A stretch of 64,000 bases of DNA from BP-133 sp040756995. GTDB lineage: Bacteria > Actinomycetota > Acidimicrobiia > IMCC26256 > BP-133. The stretch is from NCBI GenBank assembly GCA_040756995.1, contig JBFLYK010000011.1, positions 92,575-156,574 on the forward strand. The letters are read 5' to 3'. Below, piece by piece: positions 36,807-47,116 of this stretch. A model generated the notes under the pieces. The model worked only from the letters and a program-made list of their open reading frames with translations. It did no database searches and was not told the origin of the DNA. The translations under genes and the position numbers were made by a program. The first letter of the stretch is position 1, and each line of letters begins with the position of its first letter.

Positions 36807-37727
36807 CTACCCGGCCCCGTCGGGACCCGGCCGCAAACGCGACCGAATTGTCCCGTGGCGGGCGGCCAACCGGTGGTGGGCCATGGCCAGCGCCCCCCGG
36901 GCGGCGAGGAAGGCGGCGGCCGGGCCGAGCAACGCCCGCCGGGGCCCGGTGAAGCGCACGGCGGCGAAGCGCAGGAGCGACCGGTGGTGCTCGGCGATCA
37001 TCCGGTAGGGGCGGCTGGCGGTGCTCACCCCGAGCAGGTGCTCGACGGTGGCGGCCGGCTCGTAGGCCACCCTCCACCCGGACCGCCGGAGCCGCCAGCA
37101 GAGGTCGACGTCCTCGACGTACATGAAGTAGCGCTCGTCCCACCCGCCGACGTCGTCGAGGGCCGCCCGCCGCAGCCAGATGGCTGCCCCCGACACCCAG
37201 TCGACGTCGCGGGGCCGGCCGGGGTCGGCGTCGATCTGCCGGTAGCGGCGGGTGAACGGGTTGTCCCGCCACACGAAGAACAGGAGGCCGTGACCGACGG
37301 CGTCGGCCACCGATGGGACCCGCCGGGCGGACGGGTACAGGCTGCCGTCGGGGTTGTGGAGCTGCGGCCCGACCGCCCCCAGCTCCGGTTCGGCGTCGAA
37401 GCGGGCCACGAGCGCCTTCGCCGCGCCGGGCGCCAGCACGGTGTCCGGATTGAGGACGGCCACCACCGGCGCATCGGTGGCGGCGATGCCGAGGTTGGCA
37501 GCCCGGGCGTAGCCGAGGTTGTCGCCCGACCGCACGACCCGCACGGCGGGATGGGCGTCCCGCAGCCGGGTGACGGAGTCGTCGGTCGACGAGTTGTCGA
37601 CCACCACGAGCTCGGGGGCGGGATCCTGGGCCAGCACGGAGGCGACGCAGGACAGCAGGGCGCCTCCGGCGTTGTAGTTGACGACGACGGCCGCCCAGGG
37701 GGCGGTGCCCTCAGGCGGAGACGTCAC
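36807..37727 (-). CDS. Family 2 glycosyltransferase (rhamnosyltransferase-like)
   Basis: 306 residues from GTG 37727, overlapping the GT4 gene by 17 bp. AVVVNYNAGGALLSCVASVL, ELVVVDNSSTDDS and NLGYARAANLGI, the metal-binding LNPDT and GAAIWLRRAALDDVGGWDER with MYVEDVDLCWRL are GT-A hallmarks of WbbL-like rhamnosyltransferases. It likely adds a sugar to a lipid-linked glycan; the RmlD-like gene upstream would supply dTDP-rhamnose. Confidence 0.9.
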   Translation of the reverse strand: MTSPPEGTAPWAAVVVNYNAGGALLSCVASVLAQDPAPELVVVDNSSTDDSVTRLRDAHPAVRVVRSGDNLGYARAANLGIAATDAPVVAVLNPDTVLAPGAAKALVARFDAEPELGAVGPQLHNPDGSLYPSARRVPSVADAVGHGLLFFVWRDNPFTRRYRQIDADPGRPRDVDWVSGAAIWLRRAALDDVGGWDERYFMYVEDVDLCWRLRRSGWRVAYEPAATVEHLLGVSTASRPYRMIAEHHRSLLRFAAVRFTGPRRALLGPAAAFLAARGALAMAHHRLAARHGTIRSRLRPGPDGAG

Positions 37728-38859
37728 GGGCTTCTTCGTAGACCGCCCAGGTGCGGCGGGCGGTCTCGCCCCAGGTGAAGGCCCGGGCCCGCTTACGCCC
37801 CCGCGACGCCAGGTCCTCGGCCAGCACGTGGTCCTCGACGATGCGGGCGATCGCCTCGGCCAGGGCCAGGTCGTCGAGCGGGTCGACCAGGAGGGCGGCG
37901 TCACCGGCGGTCTCGGGCAAGGCCGAGATGTTCGACGTCACCACCGGCGTGCCGCAGGCCATGGCCTCCAGCACCGGGAGGCCGAAGCCCTCGTAGAGCG
38001 ACGGGTAGACGAAGGCCGAGGCCCGGGCGTAGAGGGCGGCCAGCTCGGTGCGGGGAAGAGATCCCTCGCTGACGATCGTCCGTCCGTGGAGCCCCCGCTT
38101 CTGGAGGCCCTCCCCGACCTCGTCGCCCAGCCAGCCGTTGGGACCGTGGAGGACGAGCGACAGCTCCGGATGGCGGGCGGCGACGTGGGCGAAGGCGTCG
38201 AGGACCGCCACGACGTTCTTGCGCTGCTCCTGGGTGCCGACCCACAGCACGTAGGGCTCGGCGATCCCCCGCCGCTCCCACCGGCGGCCGGCGTCCCCGA
38301 CCGAGTGGTCGTCGTCCACTCCGAGGTCGGCGATGTCGACGCCGTGGGGGACGACCCGGATGCGTTCCCGTTCCACGCCGTAGAACTCCTCGACGTCGAG
38401 GGCGGTCGACCGGGACGGCACGATGATGCGGGCCGCTTCGGCGCCGGTGATGTGGGCGCCCCGCTTGTGGAGGGCCCGGGCCCGGCGGGGGTAGCGGTCG
38501 GCGAAGCGGATCGGGGCCAGGTCGTGCACGGTGACGACGAGGGCCGCCCCGCCGGCCGGCGGAATGGCCGGCCCGACCGAGTGCACGACGTCGAGGTCGC
38601 CGGTGATCGACTGCGGGACCGGCCGGCGGTCGGCCATCCAGGCCTCGTAGAGCCGGTCGCGGCTGAGCGTGTAGGCCACGCGGTCGACGGGGAGATCGTC
38701 GAGCTCCGACGGCGTCTCGTCCTCGTGATGGGCGTGGAAGAGGACGAGGTCGTCGGCGTGGCCGATCTCCACCAGCCCCCGGCACAGCTCGAGGGCGTAG
38801 ACCCCCACGCCGGTGGGGATCCGCTGGAACAGCGGTTCGGCGTTCAGCCCGACGCGCAT
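37711..38859 (-). CDS. Family 4 glycosyltransferase
   Basis: 382 residues from ATG 38859, which overlaps the rmlD-like stop (TGATG). N-terminal MRVGLNAEPLFQRIPTGVGV is typical of mannosyltransferase-like GT4 enzymes; the donor-binding half has YVLWVGTQEQRKNV, the His-Gly of VLHGPNG, and SLYEGFGLPVLEAMACGTPV with the catalytic E-x7-E. It would use a nucleotide sugar to build a surface polysaccharide. Confidence 0.92.
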   Translation of the reverse strand: MRVGLNAEPLFQRIPTGVGVYALELCRGLVEIGHADDLVLFHAHHEDETPSELDDLPVDRVAYTLSRDRLYEAWMADRRPVPQSITGDLDVVHSVGPAIPPAGGAALVVTVHDLAPIRFADRYPRRARALHKRGAHITGAEAARIIVPSRSTALDVEEFYGVERERIRVVPHGVDIADLGVDDDHSVGDAGRRWERRGIAEPYVLWVGTQEQRKNVVAVLDAFAHVAARHPELSLVLHGPNGWLGDEVGEGLQKRGLHGRTIVSEGSLPRTELAALYARASAFVYPSLYEGFGLPVLEAMACGTPVVTSNISALPETAGDAALLVDPLDDLALAEAIARIVEDHVLAEDLASRGRKRARAFTWGETARRTWAVYEEARDVSA

Positions 38860-39752
38860 CAGGATCCCGCTCCCGCCGACACCGGAGCCGGAGCCGGAGC
38901 TTCGGCCAGACGCTCGGCCAGCGCCTCCCGCCAGGGTCGCAGGGGCGGCAGGCCCGCCGCCACCCAGGCCGCGCCCGACAGCACGCTGTTGGCCGGCCGG
39001 GGCGCCGGCCGCCCCAGTTCGGCGGTGGTGGTCGTGCCGACGACCGACGGGTCGAGCCCGGCCAGCTCGACGGCGGCCCGGGCCAGGTCGTGCCAGGTGC
39101 AGGCGCCCTGGTTCGTGACGTGGTAGACGCCGGCCCGGCGCTCGACGGCCAGGCGGGCCAGGGCGCCGGCCAGGTCGGGGGCGTAGGTGGGGCAACCCCG
39201 CTGGTCGTCGACGACCCGCAGCGGCGCCCCTTCCCGGGCCCGTCCCACGATCGTGTCGACGAAGTTGCGGCCCCGGCGGCCGAAGACCCACGACGTACGG
39301 GCGATGGCCCACGAGCCGGCGTGGGCGGCCACTTCCCGTTCCCCGCCGAGCTTCGACCGGCCGTAGACGGAGCGAGGAGCCGGCTCGTCCCACTCGTCGT
39401 AGGGCCCGTCCTTGTCGCCGGCGAAGACGTAGTCGGTCGAGACATGGACGAGGTGGGCTCCGACCCGGGCGCAGGCCGCGGCCAGGTGCCGCACCCCGAG
39501 GGCGTTCACGAGCATGGCCCGGTCCGGATCGGCTTCGCAGCCGTCCACATCGGTCCAGGCGGCGCAGTTGACGACCGCCGCCGGCCCGGCGACGGCGACC
39601 GCCTGCTCCACCGAGTCGCGGTCGGCCAGGTCGCAGGCGGCCCGGTCGAGCGCCAGCACCTCGTGGTGGGGCAGGTGCGCGGCCACCTCCGAGCCGACCT
39701 GCCCGCCGGCGCCGGTCACCAGGATTCGCAACGGTCGGTGTCTACCCATCAC
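38859..39752 (-). CDS. rmlD: dTDP-4-dehydrorhamnose reductase
   Basis: 297 residues. LRILVTGAGGQVGSEVAAHL is the NAD(P) site; VSTDYVFAGDKDGPYDEWDE and SVYGRSKLGGEREV contain the YxxxK catalytic pair; TSWVFGRRGRNFVDTI is RmlD-specific. It completes dTDP-L-rhamnose synthesis; rmlA-C are not in the window. Coupled to the GT4 gene. Confidence 0.93.
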   Translation of the reverse strand: MMGRHRPLRILVTGAGGQVGSEVAAHLPHHEVLALDRAACDLADRDSVEQAVAVAGPAAVVNCAAWTDVDGCEADPDRAMLVNALGVRHLAAACARVGAHLVHVSTDYVFAGDKDGPYDEWDEPAPRSVYGRSKLGGEREVAAHAGSWAIARTSWVFGRRGRNFVDTIVGRAREGAPLRVVDDQRGCPTYAPDLAGALARLAVERRAGVYHVTNQGACTWHDLARAAVELAGLDPSVVGTTTTAELGRPAPRPANSVLSGAAWVAAGLPPLRPWREALAERLAEAPAPAPVSAGAGS

Positions 39753-39755
39753 GCC

Positions 39756-41231
39756 TCAGCAGGTGGGTTGGGCCGGTCCGCCGGACGGCGCCGGGGCGGT
39801 GCTGGAGGCGGCGCCCTTGGCCGTGGTGGTCGTCGGCGCGGTGGTGGCGGTGGTGGGCGCCGGGGCGGCGGCCTTGCCGGCGCCGGCGGGCACGGTGACG
39901 CCCTTCCAGTCGGCGCCGATCACCAGCACGAGGTCGGTGCCCCGCACGCTCGAGTCGGAGACGAGTTTCCCGACACCGCCGAGGTAGCGGGCCAGCAGGG
40001 CGGCCTTCGGCTGGGCGCCCGGGCCGTAGCGGATCTCGGTCCGGGTGTAGCCGAAGTTGTCGGCGTCGCCCAGGCCGCCGGGGGCGAAGCCAGCGGCGCC
40101 GAGCTCGGAGGCGGTGTCGCCCGCCGCCCCGGGGGTGCCGATCCCGTTGAGGACCCGCACCTTCACGTCGGACGGCGCCACCTTGGGCGCCTTGCCGTTG
40201 CCGGCTCCGTCGACGTCTGACGGGTCGCCCTCGCCCCGCAGCCGGGCCAGGAGCGGCTGGGCCTCGTTGGAGACGGCCAGGTGCACTCCGGCCGGCCTCG
40301 TCGGCAGGGCCACCATCTCGATGCCCGCCGGCCCGACGGGCCGGAAGGCCTGCACCATCCGCAGGCCGTCCTTCACGTCGAAGGTCGAGTCGACGGTGAG
40401 GTTGGCCATGGCGGCGTCGGCCAGCCGGTTGGCCTTGATGGGGTTGAAGGCGCCCTTCTCGATGGCCTGGGCCATGAGCCGGCGGATGAAGTCCTGCTGG
40501 CGGCTGATCCGGCCGAGGTCGGAGGTGGGGTCCGACCGCCACTTCCCCGCTTCGTAGTACTGGAAGTAGCGGGAGCGGACCCAGGCCAGGGCCGTCTTGC
40601 CGTCGAACGTCTGGCAGCCGGCCGTCTTGATGTCGAGGCCGGTGCCCCGGTTCTTGGGGTCGTTGGGACGGTCCCGGGAGGGCGCCGGCACGTACATGCG
40701 GACGCCGCCGATGGCGTCGACCATCTTCCGGAACCCGTCGAAGTCGATCTGGGCGTAGTGGTGGATCGGCACGCCGAAATTCGACTTGATGGCGTTGATC
40801 ACGCCCTGGGGGCCCTGCTCGAACGACTGGTTGATGAGGATCTGACCCCTGAACCCCGGCACGCGGACGAGCGTGTCGCGGGGGATCGACACCAGGATGC
40901 CCCGCCGGGACTTCGGTTCGACCCGGGCGATGATGATCACGTCGGCCCGCTGGCCGCCGACCTGCCGGGTGTCGCCGAAGGCGCGCTTCTCGCCCGTCTC
41001 CTCGACGAAGGCCCGGGAGTCCGAACCCAGCAACAGGATGTTCATCGCCCCCGGGAGGGCCTTGTCCAGGTCGACGCGCACCGACTTCGCCTGGGCGAAC
41101 TTGTGGTGCAGGAGAGCGTTCCCGCCGCCGAGGCCGATGGCGGCCGCCGTGCTGGTGAGCACGAACGCCAGGGCCAGGCGCCAGAGGAAGACGCGCCCGG
41201 TCGTCGAGGGGATGGAAGGGCGAGTGCTCAC
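39756..41231 (-). CDS. LytR-CpsA-Psr (LCP) ligase with LytR_C domain
   Basis: 491 residues if started at GTG 41231; ATG 41306 is in frame but would overlap the divergent pabB start. One TM helix (FLWRLALAFVLTSTAAAIGL) precedes the LCP domain: NILLLGSDSR, QRADVIIIARVEP, ILVSIPRDTLVRVPG, and the Arg-rich WVRSRYFQ and LGRISRQQDFIRRLM. A LytR_C domain (VKVRVLNGIGTPGAAGDTAS) and a Thr/Ala-rich tail follow. LCP proteins attach glycopolymers to peptidoglycan, fitting the preceding glycan genes. Confidence 0.93.
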   Translation of the reverse strand: MSTRPSIPSTTGRVFLWRLALAFVLTSTAAAIGLGGGNALLHHKFAQAKSVRVDLDKALPGAMNILLLGSDSRAFVEETGEKRAFGDTRQVGGQRADVIIIARVEPKSRRGILVSIPRDTLVRVPGFRGQILINQSFEQGPQGVINAIKSNFGVPIHHYAQIDFDGFRKMVDAIGGVRMYVPAPSRDRPNDPKNRGTGLDIKTAGCQTFDGKTALAWVRSRYFQYYEAGKWRSDPTSDLGRISRQQDFIRRLMAQAIEKGAFNPIKANRLADAAMANLTVDSTFDVKDGLRMVQAFRPVGPAGIEMVALPTRPAGVHLAVSNEAQPLLARLRGEGDPSDVDGAGNGKAPKVAPSDVKVRVLNGIGTPGAAGDTASELGAAGFAPGGLGDADNFGYTRTEIRYGPGAQPKAALLARYLGGVGKLVSDSSVRGTDLVLVIGADWKGVTVPAGAGKAAAPAPTTATTAPTTTTAKGAASSTAPAPSGGPAQPTC

Positions 41232-41298
41232 GGCGGGTCGGATTCTACTGCCGGGGTTTCCGCGGCCCCGACGCAGGCGCCGGTAGGTTTCTGGAGAG

Positions 41299-42534
41299 AT
41301 GGCCACGTCTCCCGCCGATCTTCTGCTCGCTGTCCTCGGCGGGATCCCCCGCGACGCCGACGTGGCGGTGGTCCGCCGGGAGCCCGGGCAGTGGGTGGTC
41401 GGCGTCGCCCCCGACGCCCGGGTGGAGGCGTCCGGAGCCGACGCCCTCGACCGGCTCGGCGACGCCGGCGGATGGTGGGCCGGCTGGCTGGCCTACGACC
41501 TCGGCCGGGCGGTCGAGCGGGTGGAGCGCCGCCGGCCCGACGACCTCGGCCTGCCCGACGTGAGCCTGGCCCGGTTCGACACCCGCCTGGTGATCGGGTC
41601 CGGTGGACTGCGCCTGGAGGGCGACGGCCCGAGCCGGCCGTTGCTGACCGCCGCCGCCCGCCGGGCCCGCCGCGCCGAAGGCTCCGAGCCCGCCCCCGCC
41701 GGTCTGGCGCCGTTCACCTCTAGCCTCGACCGGGCGGGGTTCGAGGCCCGGGTGCGGGAGATCGTCGAACTGGTCCGGGCGGGCGAGTGCTACCAGGTGA
41801 ACCTGACCCGGCGCCTCACGTCGGAGGTGGCCGCCGATCCCCGGGCGCTGTTCGGGGCGCTCGTCCGCCGGCATCCGGCGCCCCACGCCGCCCTGCTGCG
41901 CTTCGGCGACCGGGCCGTGGTGTCGGCGTCGCCGGAACGGTTCCTGCGCCGCCGGGGTGACGCGGTGGAGACCCGTCCGATCAAGGGGACGGCCGGGCAA
42001 CGGGAGGTCCTGGAGCGCAGCGCCAAGGACCGGGCGGAGAACGTGATGATCGCCGACCTGGCCCGCAACGATCTCGGCCGGGTCTGCCGGCCGGGATCGG
42101 TCGAGGTGCCGGCGCTGTGCGCCCCCGAGGCCCACCCCGGGCTGTGGCATCTGGTCACGACGGTGACCGGCCGGCTCCGGCCGGGCGTGGGGACGGGGAC
42201 GCTGGTGCGGGCCACGTTCCCGCCGGCGTCGGTCACCGGCGCGCCGAAGCCGCGGGTGCTGCAGGCGATCGAAGACCTCGAACCGGTGACCCGGGGCGTC
42301 TACTGCGGCGCGGTGGGCTGGATCGACGCCGGCACCGCCGCCCTGGAGCTCAACGTGGCGATCCGGACGTTCCAGATCACCGGTGGCCGGACGCACCTCG
42401 GTGTCGGCGCGGGCATCACCGTCGATTCCGACCCGGCCGCCGAATGGCGGGAGACGGAACTCAAGGCCGCCCGGCTGCTGGCCGTGGCCGGCGCCCCCGG
42501 GCAGGACTGTGAGCGGATCGGAGTACCGGCGTGA
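41299..42534 (+). CDS. pabB: Aminodeoxychorismate synthase component I
   Basis: 411 residues. Chorismate-binding domain blocks: AGECYQVNLTRRL, SPERFLRR, ETRPIKGTAGQ (PIKGT of PabB rather than anthranilate synthase PIAGT), NDLGRVCRPGSVEVP and FPPASVTGAPKPR. It converts chorismate to aminodeoxychorismate for folate. The stop overlaps the next gene's GTG, which is a PabC-like lyase, supporting the call. Confidence 0.92.
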   Translation: MATSPADLLLAVLGGIPRDADVAVVRREPGQWVVGVAPDARVEASGADALDRLGDAGGWWAGWLAYDLGRAVERVERRRPDDLGLPDVSLARFDTRLVIGSGGLRLEGDGPSRPLLTAAARRARRAEGSEPAPAGLAPFTSSLDRAGFEARVREIVELVRAGECYQVNLTRRLTSEVAADPRALFGALVRRHPAPHAALLRFGDRAVVSASPERFLRRRGDAVETRPIKGTAGQREVLERSAKDRAENVMIADLARNDLGRVCRPGSVEVPALCAPEAHPGLWHLVTTVTGRLRPGVGTGTLVRATFPPASVTGAPKPRVLQAIEDLEPVTRGVYCGAVGWIDAGTAALELNVAIRTFQITGGRTHLGVGAGITVDSDPAAEWRETELKAARLLAVAGAPGQDCERIGVPA

Positions 42535-43391
42535 TCAACCCCGGCCGGCTGGTGGTGTGGGTCGACGGCGCGCTCGTCGACGAGCACGAGGCCCGCATCT
42601 CACCCTTCGACCATGGACTGCTCACCGGCGACGGCGTCTTCGAGACGCTGCGGGTCTACCGGGGCGAGCCCTACTGCTGGCGCCGGCACTACGAGCGCCT
42701 GGCCCGGAGCGCCTCGGGTATGGGCCTGGCCATCCCGCCCGGCCCGGCGCTGCGCCGGGCGGCGCTCGACGTCATCGAGGCCAACGGCCTGACCGACGCC
42801 CGTCTCCGCATCACGGTGACCGGTGGTCCTTCGCCGCTGGGCTCCGAACGGGGGCGGGCGACGCCGACGCTCATCCTGGCCGCCAGCGAGCTTCCCCCGC
42901 CGGGGCCGGCCACGCCGGTGGCCGTCGTGACCGTGCCCTGGCCCCGGAACGAGCGGGGGGCCCTGGCGGGGCTGAAGACGATCTCCTACGGGGAGAACGT
43001 CCGGGCTCTGGCCGTGGCCAAGGAGGCCGGCGCCGGCGAGGCGATCTTCCCCAACACCCGGGGCGAGCTGTGCGAGGGCACGGGCACCAACGTATTCGTG
43101 GTGACCGGCGGTGTCCTGCGGACTCCGCCGGAGGACTCCGGTTGTCTGGCCGGCGTGACCCGGGCGCTGATCCTGGACCTGGCCGACCGGCTCGACATCG
43201 CCGCCGAGGAGACGGCCCTGCCCATGTCAGCCCTGGCCGCGGCCGACGAGGCGTTCATCAGCTCCAGCACCCGGGAGCTGCAGCCGATCTCGGCGGTCGA
43301 CGGGAATCTGCTGCCGGTGGCTCCCGGGCCGGTGACGACGCTCCTGGCCGACGCCTTCCGCCGGATGGTGGCCGAAGACCTCGATCCCTAG
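42531..43391 (+). CDS. pabC: Class IV aminotransferase, probable aminodeoxychorismate lyase
   Basis: 286 residues from GTG 42531 (GTGA overlap with pabB). ISPFDHGLLTGDGVFETLRV and RHYERLARSASGM are class IV signatures; the PLP lysine lies in LAGLKTISYGENV; GELCEGTGTNVFVV binds the cofactor phosphate. D-amino-acid or branched-chain aminotransferases share this fold, but coupling to pabB favours PabC. Confidence 0.88.
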   Translation: MINPGRLVVWVDGALVDEHEARISPFDHGLLTGDGVFETLRVYRGEPYCWRRHYERLARSASGMGLAIPPGPALRRAALDVIEANGLTDARLRITVTGGPSPLGSERGRATPTLILAASELPPPGPATPVAVVTVPWPRNERGALAGLKTISYGENVRALAVAKEAGAGEAIFPNTRGELCEGTGTNVFVVTGGVLRTPPEDSGCLAGVTRALILDLADRLDIAAEETALPMSALAAADEAFISSSTRELQPISAVDGNLLPVAPGPVTTLLADAFRRMVAEDLDP

Positions 43392-44206
43392 GTCCGCAGG
43401 TGCTTCACGTCGCCGACGCTGATCAGGTGCTCGGAGCCCCGGTCGTCGGTGACGACGAGTTGGCCGCCGTCGGCGAGGCGGCTGGCCTCGCCTTCCAGGG
43501 CCGCGCCGGCGGTCAGCTCGACCCTCACCCGCCGGCCGAGCGTCGCCGAGTCGGCGCGGTAGGCGCCGAGCGTGTCGTCCCGCTTGCCGGTCAGCACGGT
43601 CGAGTAGCGCGACTCCAACCCGGTGAGGAAGCCGACCAGCAGTTCGGCCCGGTCGACCGGCCTCGAGGCCACCTCCTCGCAGCTGATCGCCTCACCGGCC
43701 AGCTCCCTCGGGTAGGCCCCGGCGGCAACGTTGACCCCGAGCCCTAGGACCACGGCCGGCTCGTTGCCGCCGGCCGCTTCACTGAGCAGGCCGGCCAGCT
43801 TCCGATCGCCGACGACGAGGTCGTTGGGCCACTTGAGTCGGGGCCGGAAGCCGGCCGCCGCCTCGACGCCGTCACAGGCGGCCAGTCCGGCGGCCATCAG
43901 CACCAGGGGGATCTCGTCGATGGGCAGCGGAGGCCGGAGGAGCACCGAGACCAACAGCGCCGTCCCCGGTTCGGCCGACCACGTTCGACCCAGCCGCCCC
44001 CGCCCGGCGGTCTGGTGATCGGCCACCAGCACGAGGCCTTCGGGGGCGCCCCGCCGGGCCTCCTCGACGAGGGCGGTGTTCGTCGACGGCAGCTCGTCGT
44101 GGATCCGCACGGTGGCGAAGCGGGTGCCGGCCAGCCGGTTGCGGTCGAGCGGCCAGGCCAGGTGGTCGGGGGGACTCCCCCCATCAGTAGGCGATCCGGG
44201 AGGCAT
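43388..44206 (-). CDS. birA: Biotin-[acetyl-CoA-carboxylase] ligase
   Basis: 272 residues from ATG 44206. STNTALVEEARRGAPEGLVL, the biotinyl-AMP loop TAGRGRLGRTW, LKWPNDLVVGDRKLAGLL and VVLGLGVNV are BPL hallmarks; there is no N-terminal repressor HTH. It biotinylates carboxylase carrier domains; the adjacent divergent gene encodes such a substrate. Its N-terminus overlaps a G/C-run palindrome (44165-44185). Confidence 0.94.
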   Translation of the reverse strand: MPPGSPTDGGSPPDHLAWPLDRNRLAGTRFATVRIHDELPSTNTALVEEARRGAPEGLVLVADHQTAGRGRLGRTWSAEPGTALLVSVLLRPPLPIDEIPLVLMAAGLAACDGVEAAAGFRPRLKWPNDLVVGDRKLAGLLSEAAGGNEPAVVLGLGVNVAAGAYPRELAGEAISCEEVASRPVDRAELLVGFLTGLESRYSTVLTGKRDDTLGAYRADSATLGRRVRVELTAGAALEGEASRLADGGQLVVTDDRGSEHLISVGDVKHLRT

Positions 44207-44228
44207 GGCTCGTAGGATACGGCCGCCT

Positions 44229-46022
<1,794 letters not shown>

Positions 46023-46053
46023 GTCTCACTCGGTTCCGAGCGCCCGCGAAGTA

Positions 46054-46083
46054 GACCGGCCGCCCCCTGCGGGGCCGGCCGGT
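46054..46083. terminator. GC hairpin between convergent genes
   Basis: ACCGGCCGCCCC and GGGGCCGGCCGGT pair with one bulged base, 32 bp after the carboxylase stop and before the convergent LPxTG gene. Probably a bidirectional terminator. Confidence 0.65.
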
Positions 46084-46115
46084 CCATCCGGGGACAGCGC
46101 TTGCTGGTGTGCGAA

Positions 46116-47009
46116 TCAGGGGCGCGACCGGCGGCCGGCGGCCAAGGCGACGCTGCCCAAGGTCACGAGCATGGCGCCCAGCGGGGCGAGGTGCCCGAGG
46201 CCCGAGCCGGTCCTCGGCAGCGTGGACCCCAGGGCCTCCGGCTGGCTCTCCTGAGTTCCCATGACGACCGTGGCCGGTGCGGCCGGCGTGGCCGCCGGGT
46301 TGTCGTTGGTCACCGTCGCGCCCTGCACCTCGGTGCTGGGCTGACCGGGCGGGGTCGTGCCGGGGTTCGATCCGGTCGTCGTCGGCGTCGTGTTCCCACC
46401 GATGGTCGTCGGCGTGGTGTTCCCACCAGTGGTCGTGGGCGTCGTGTCCCCACCAGTCGTCGTCGGCGTCGTGTCCCCGCCCACGGTGGTCGGGGTGGTT
46501 TGGGAGGTCGTCACGGGCTTGCAAACGTCCGACGCCTGCCCGGACGGGAAGTGTTTGTGGCCGGTGCCGTCCTTGATCACGAACTCGGCGCCCGCAATAT
46601 TGCCTGCGAAGACGATGGTGTACGTGCCGGGCTTACCGGGCTCGTACTTGACGCCGAAGTGACCGCCTCCTCCATTGGAGTTATCAGCCTTCGGCGCCTC
46701 CGGGTCTTTGTTCGCTCCGGGCGGTCCGCTGACGCTTACGATCTCCAATCCTTCGCAGGCCCCCAGCAACACGTGGCTCACCTGCGACTCGCCAGAATTG
46801 AGGGTGAGCATGAAGGAGAAGATCGTCCGGTTGGCGTCCGAGTCATAGGTGCGCTGCGGTTCAACCTTGGCACCCTTTTTGTCACCCATGTAGTCGCCAG
46901 GGTTGTCGTGTGCTTGCGCCGGCGCGCCTGCGGCCACCAAGACCAGTCCGACTCCAAGTGCTCCCGTCACGCACCGCACTGCGGCGCGCAGCCCCCGGGT
47001 CCGTTGCAT
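46116..47009 (-). CDS. Secreted LPxTG-like protein with TTPTTxGG repeats
   Basis: 297 residues. Signal peptide ending at GAPAQAHDNP; an extracellular domain of about 120 residues (TIFSFMLTLNSGESQVSHVL, CEGLEIVSV, FGVKYEPGKPGTYTIVFAGN, KHFPSGQASDVC); five 9-residue repeats TTPTT(V/T/I)GG(D/N) encoded by 27-bp DNA repeats; then LPRTGSG, TM helix and RRSRP. The sorting signal matches the 21.6-24.5 kb paralogs, but the domain is different. The N-terminal half has visibly lower GC than its neighbours, a possible sign of transfer. Confidence 0.78.
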   Translation of the reverse strand: MQRTRGLRAAVRCVTGALGVGLVLVAAGAPAQAHDNPGDYMGDKKGAKVEPQRTYDSDANRTIFSFMLTLNSGESQVSHVLLGACEGLEIVSVSGPPGANKDPEAPKADNSNGGGGHFGVKYEPGKPGTYTIVFAGNIAGAEFVIKDGTGHKHFPSGQASDVCKPVTTSQTTPTTVGGDTTPTTTGGDTTPTTTGGNTTPTTIGGNTTPTTTGSNPGTTPPGQPSTEVQGATVTNDNPAATPAAPATVVMGTQESQPEALGSTLPRTGSGLGHLAPLGAMLVTLGSVALAAGRRSRP

Positions 47010-47116
47010 GTATGTGTTCTCCCTCGTTCGAGATGTCGGGTTCCCCGCCGGAGGAACCTCTCATTCCAAGCGCGGCGAAACATCGCCCGACTGGGTGATG
47101 TTTGACGCGGGGCGCC

